From positions 1-64,000 of the forward strand of contig JAGBDR010000064.1 in NCBI GenBank assembly GCA_017937385.1: a stretch of 64,000 bases of DNA, in the 5' to 3' direction. Numbering within the stretch: the stretch's first letter is position 1; every line of letters starts with the position of its first letter. Below are positions 61,584-64,000 of this stretch, in pieces. Source of the DNA: Parabacteroides sp. (lineage in GTDB: Bacteria > Bacteroidota > Bacteroidia > Bacteroidales > Tannerellaceae). The notes below the pieces were generated by a model. It made no database searches. It was not told the origin of the DNA and saw only the letters and a program-made list of their open reading frames with translations. The position numbers and the translations under genes were made by a program.

Positions 61584-62690
61584 TTATTTTGTCAAATAAG
61601 CCTGATACTCATTCCACAACCCTTCGATGCTGGCCTCTTCGCCGAACATACGCTTCATCGCTTTGTCGAAACTCCATTCGTCGAGGTCGCGGACGGTCTC
61701 ATGGAATTTGCGGATGGCATCGGGGTCTTTGGTGGTCAGCCATTGGATGAAGAAACCGGTCGTGCGATAGCCGTCCATCCAGTTGCCACCCGGTTTACGG
61801 GTACTCATATCGAAATAGCCGGCCTGGGCGCGGACGGCATCTGCCAAGCCTTCGATACAGGCCCAGAAAGTCTTGTTGGTCGAATAGGAACCGATTCCTT
61901 TCGGTTCGAACTGATAGGCGTGCACCAATTCATGGTACAGAACGCCACGTGTTTCGAAGTCGAGCTTATAAAGAGATTCGTTGGCCGACTTCTCGATATG
62001 TTGTGTGCTGTAGACAATCGAGGTATGGGCCGGATTGCCGCTCTTGGCGGAGACTCCTTCATAGTCTTTCAGTGTATAATCGATTTTCTGTACATCGTTC
62101 ATCGTATCCTTGTCCGCATAGAAAAGGATTTCGGCCACCTTGCGGGCATGAAAGCGGATATAGGCGTCCGGATCCTGCACCAATCCAGCATAAACGGAAG
62201 CCCCTTCCGTCTCCGGATCAAGCACTTCAAAGTCGACGGCAGGATATTTGAAGTTTTCCCAATTGGCCGCCAGGTTGGTGTCAAAGAACAGGACATCGCC
62301 CAATACCAGCGTGTCACCGGCAGCCGTACGGGCTTCCAGCATATATTGCTTGTAATTGGATGGCTTGGCTATCGGGCAAAGGATCTCCTGATAGCGGGAA
62401 CAGAACGCCTGATCTTTCCGCTCATCCACCACTACCCAGTTCTTTCCGTCATAGGAACCTTTCAAAGTCCACGCAGACGGATCATGTGCCGGTGTCTCGC
62501 CGGACGAATAGATTTTATAACTTTGAACGGGAACCGTATATTGTTCATCAAACACCACTTTATTGACCCCTTCCGTCCCTACAAAACAAGTTGTCGGATT
62601 TCCATCGGACAATTCTGGAACATTCACCGGCAATTCTGTTTGACAAGAAGAGAATAGGATCCCTACCAATACTGATACATACATCTTCAT
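61584..62690 (-). CDS. Basic-secretory-protein-type metalloprotease lipoprotein with discoidin-like domain
   Basis: A 368-aa lipoprotein (signal ends GILFSSCQTE). Residues about 20-140 resemble an F5/8 type C (discoidin) carbohydrate-binding domain (VQSYKIYSSGETPAHDPSAWTL, SYDGKNWVVVDERKDQ). Residues 150-368 match the basic secretory protein/peptidase family with the zinc motif HELVH in GVLYHELVHAYQ and a downstream FWACIEGLADAVRAQAGY segment. It may cleave glycoproteins at the surface so that the mannosidases can reach their glycans, or just bind mannoside. It follows the SusD-like gene after a terminator-like hairpin. Confidence 0.88.
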   Translation of the reverse strand: MKMYVSVLVGILFSSCQTELPVNVPELSDGNPTTCFVGTEGVNKVVFDEQYTVPVQSYKIYSSGETPAHDPSAWTLKGSYDGKNWVVVDERKDQAFCSRYQEILCPIAKPSNYKQYMLEARTAAGDTLVLGDVLFFDTNLAANWENFKYPAVDFEVLDPETEGASVYAGLVQDPDAYIRFHARKVAEILFYADKDTMNDVQKIDYTLKDYEGVSAKSGNPAHTSIVYSTQHIEKSANESLYKLDFETRGVLYHELVHAYQFEPKGIGSYSTNKTFWACIEGLADAVRAQAGYFDMSTRKPGGNWMDGYRTTGFFIQWLTTKDPDAIRKFHETVRDLDEWSFDKAMKRMFGEEASIEGLWNEYQAYLTK

Positions 62691-62733
62691 ACCTCAAATA
62701 TATTTTATTCCGTTTTCAATCAAAAATCAAACA

Positions 62734-62776
62734 AACATTCTACCGGAGATACCCCCAAGTACCTCCGGTGAATGTT
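62734..62776 (-). terminator. Hairpin between the SusD-like gene and the downstream enzyme genes
   Basis: AACATTC-T-ACCGGAG and CTCCGGT-GAATGTT form a stem of about 14 bp (one bulge) around TACCCCCAAGTAC-like loop bases, followed on the minus strand by TTGTTTGATTTTTGATT. It is 37 nt past the SusD-like stop. Such hairpins probably make the SusCD genes more abundant in mRNA than the enzyme genes. Confidence 0.65.
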
Positions 62777-62812
62777 CGAAACTAAAAACACAAACTCCCT
62801 ATCATTTATTCA

Positions 62813-64000
62813 TTAATTCCATCCCGGATTCTGATGTCCCTGCAAAGCCGGGTTAGCCTGCATTTCGTCCAGCGGAATCGGCCACAAGAGGACATATTCG
62901 GGAATAGCTCCTACGCGGATCTGTCCGTCCGGCTTGTTCTGGATCTTGGCTGAAGACAGAGGTACCCAATTGAGCTTACCGGAATGCAAGCCGGCTTCTT
63001 CCGGATACAGACGAGTACGGCGGATATCATCCCAAACTTTGAATTCCAACGGGAACTCATGCAAGCGTTCTGTCAAGATAGACTGGATCAACGCATCTCC
63101 CGTAGCGGTTTCGTTTGCCAGGCCGGCACGTTTACGTACCTGGTTCAAATAGCCTAATGCCGCACTTTCCTGCCCTGTACGCGCCAAACCTTCAGCCGCG
63201 ATCAGCAATATTTCGGCATAGCGGAACGTCGGCATATTGTAATCGCCATCATGACCTTCCATCAGAGCTTTTTCGTCAAACCAAGCCCAGTTGCCATAGT
63301 TGTTCAACGTATGGCTCACACCTGTTGCATCTGTATATTCCTTGAAGAAGAACTGTTTTTCATGTCCGCGGATATCAGCCGGATCATAACTGTTCAGAAT
63401 CATATCGCAAGGCAGATAGATGTTTTCCAGCACATCGCCGCCCGGATGGAAAATACCCTCTCCGTTTGCATCTTTCCACTGGAAAGCATCCGAACCCATC
63501 GAATGAGCTGTATAAGAGTTACCTACATTATGGTTGGAGTAGTTGTACTCTTTGGCATAGATAATCTCATTTGAGGTATTCGTCGTCTTAATGATGTTGA
63601 ATGCAGAATTGAGGTCATCACTACTTCCATTCGGCTGAATCAAAGCGTGCTGTCCGCCTTCAACCACCCGGATAGCCATCTGAGCCGCCTTTTCATAATC
63701 GGCATTTCCGCCATTCATCGGGGCACCTGCACGCTGCAAATAAACTTGTGCAAGCAACGTTTGGGCCATCGGCAGAGTCGCATAGCAACCATTATCATAG
63801 AACGCTTTGTTAGGCAATGCATTGTTGTTTACAATATCCAACAGGTCCTGTTCGATATAGCTATATACTTCAGCTGCCGGAACCCGTTCTTTGAACATAC
63901 CGTCGGTAGAGGTATAAGGTTCAGAGATATAAGGTACATCTCCAAATTCCTTTACCAACCAGAAGTAAGCATAGGCACGGAAGAATTTTCCCTGAGCCAC
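62813..64000 (-). CDS. SusD/RagB-family glycan-binding lipoprotein (5' end outside window)
   Basis: The C-terminal 395 or more residues of a SusD-like protein; the reading frame is open to the window edge, so the signal peptide and N-terminus are missing. Typical features are the TPR helices with GKFFRAYAYFWLVKEFGDVPYI and AQTLLAQVYLQRAGAP, and the conserved C-terminal RYAEILLIAAEGLARTGQ, ALGYLNQVRKRAGL, ILTERLHEFPLEFKVWDDIRRT and LWPIPLDEMQANPALQGHQNPGWN. SusD proteins cap a TonB-dependent SusC transporter at the surface, which should lie to the right of the window. With the three GH92 genes it marks a mannoside-utilisation locus. Confidence 0.95.
   Translation of the reverse strand: MAQGKFFRAYAYFWLVKEFGDVPYISEPYTSTDGMFKERVPAAEVYSYIEQDLLDIVNNNALPNKAFYDNGCYATLPMAQTLLAQVYLQRAGAPMNGGNADYEKAAQMAIRVVEGGQHALIQPNGSSDDLNSAFNIIKTTNTSNEIIYAKEYNYSNHNVGNSYTAHSMGSDAFQWKDANGEGIFHPGGDVLENIYLPCDMILNSYDPADIRGHEKQFFFKEYTDATGVSHTLNNYGNWAWFDEKALMEGHDGDYNMPTFRYAEILLIAAEGLARTGQESAALGYLNQVRKRAGLANETATGDALIQSILTERLHEFPLEFKVWDDIRRTRLYPEEAGLHSGKLNWVPLSSAKIQNKPDGQIRVGAIPEYVLLWPIPLDEMQANPALQGHQNPGWN

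Noticed and set aside
59344-61599. A 751-codon open frame on the plus strand opposite a GH92 gene
   Set aside because: It is antisense to an unmistakable GH92 protein, has no recognisable domain, and is explained by the codon bias of the real gene. The same applies to the long plus-strand frames opposite pfp (52774-54213), the U32 gene (8353-9654) and the hybrid regulator (4260-5591).

Overview
The window looks like chromosomal DNA of a gut Bacteroidales bacterium, most likely Parabacteroides or a close relative (genus is inference). The signs are TAnnTTTG-type -7 promoter boxes, a hybrid two-component regulator, SusD and GH92 genes, a TonB-dependent receptor with a carboxypeptidase-regulatory-like N-terminus, PPi-dependent phosphofructokinase, and the methylmalonyl-CoA decarboxylase operon of propionate-forming Bacteroidota.

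Layout. 1-2.8 kb: a TPR protein and a 59-aa orphan. 2.8-6.9 kb: a fructose-type sensing unit (PfkB sugar kinase plus hybrid two-component system with periplasmic-binding-protein sensor), with palindromic operator candidates and a perfectly periodic 5 x 22-bp repeat array. 7-10.7 kb: metA - U32 protein - cyclophilin operon. 10.9-18.1 kb: TonB receptor, then mce-mmdA-gamma-mmdC-mmdB, the epimerase and sodium-pumping decarboxylase of the succinate/propionate pathway. 18.1-18.8 kb: a Crp/Fnr-type regulator.

18.9-27.4 kb (minus strand): a compact eight-gene unit encoding two Kelch lipoproteins (the first cut by one in-frame TGA), a beta-barrel-like protein, a sigma-like protein with a long N-terminal extension, a zinc-finger anti-sigma-like membrane protein, a DUF4384-like lipoprotein, a transglutaminase-like protein with an intact Cys-His-Asp set, and an exported caspase-fold protease. 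27.5-31.4 kb: a polytopic membrane protein, then a VirE/VapE-type helicase plus HU-like protein flanked on both sides by clusters of the heptamer ATGATAG.

31.6-48.7 kb (plus strand): a long unit built around a 1,024-aa tubulin/FtsZ-like GTPase homologue, two small membrane proteins (one with a zinc ribbon), and a dozen exported proteins, including a tandem duplicate, a barrel paralogous to one in the caspase unit, and two lipoproteins with the same stalk but different tips (LRR versus GLUG). The last gene is broken by a 136-bp MITE with 18-bp inverted ends and a 9-bp target duplication; removing it restores a 186-aa frame. I regard the caspase unit and the tubulin unit as the most likely undescribed systems here: both combine a cytoplasmic or regulatory core with a set of exported barrels and FN3-stalk lipoproteins.

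48.7-54.3 kb: an IS-end relic, ogt, fosmidomycin-type MFS exporter, msrA, an esterase and pfp. 54.4-64 kb (minus strand): part of a mannoside-utilisation locus: SusD-like protein (5' end outside the window), basic-secretory-protein-type metalloprotease and three divergent GH92 alpha-mannosidases. No tRNA, rRNA or CRISPR array was recognised.
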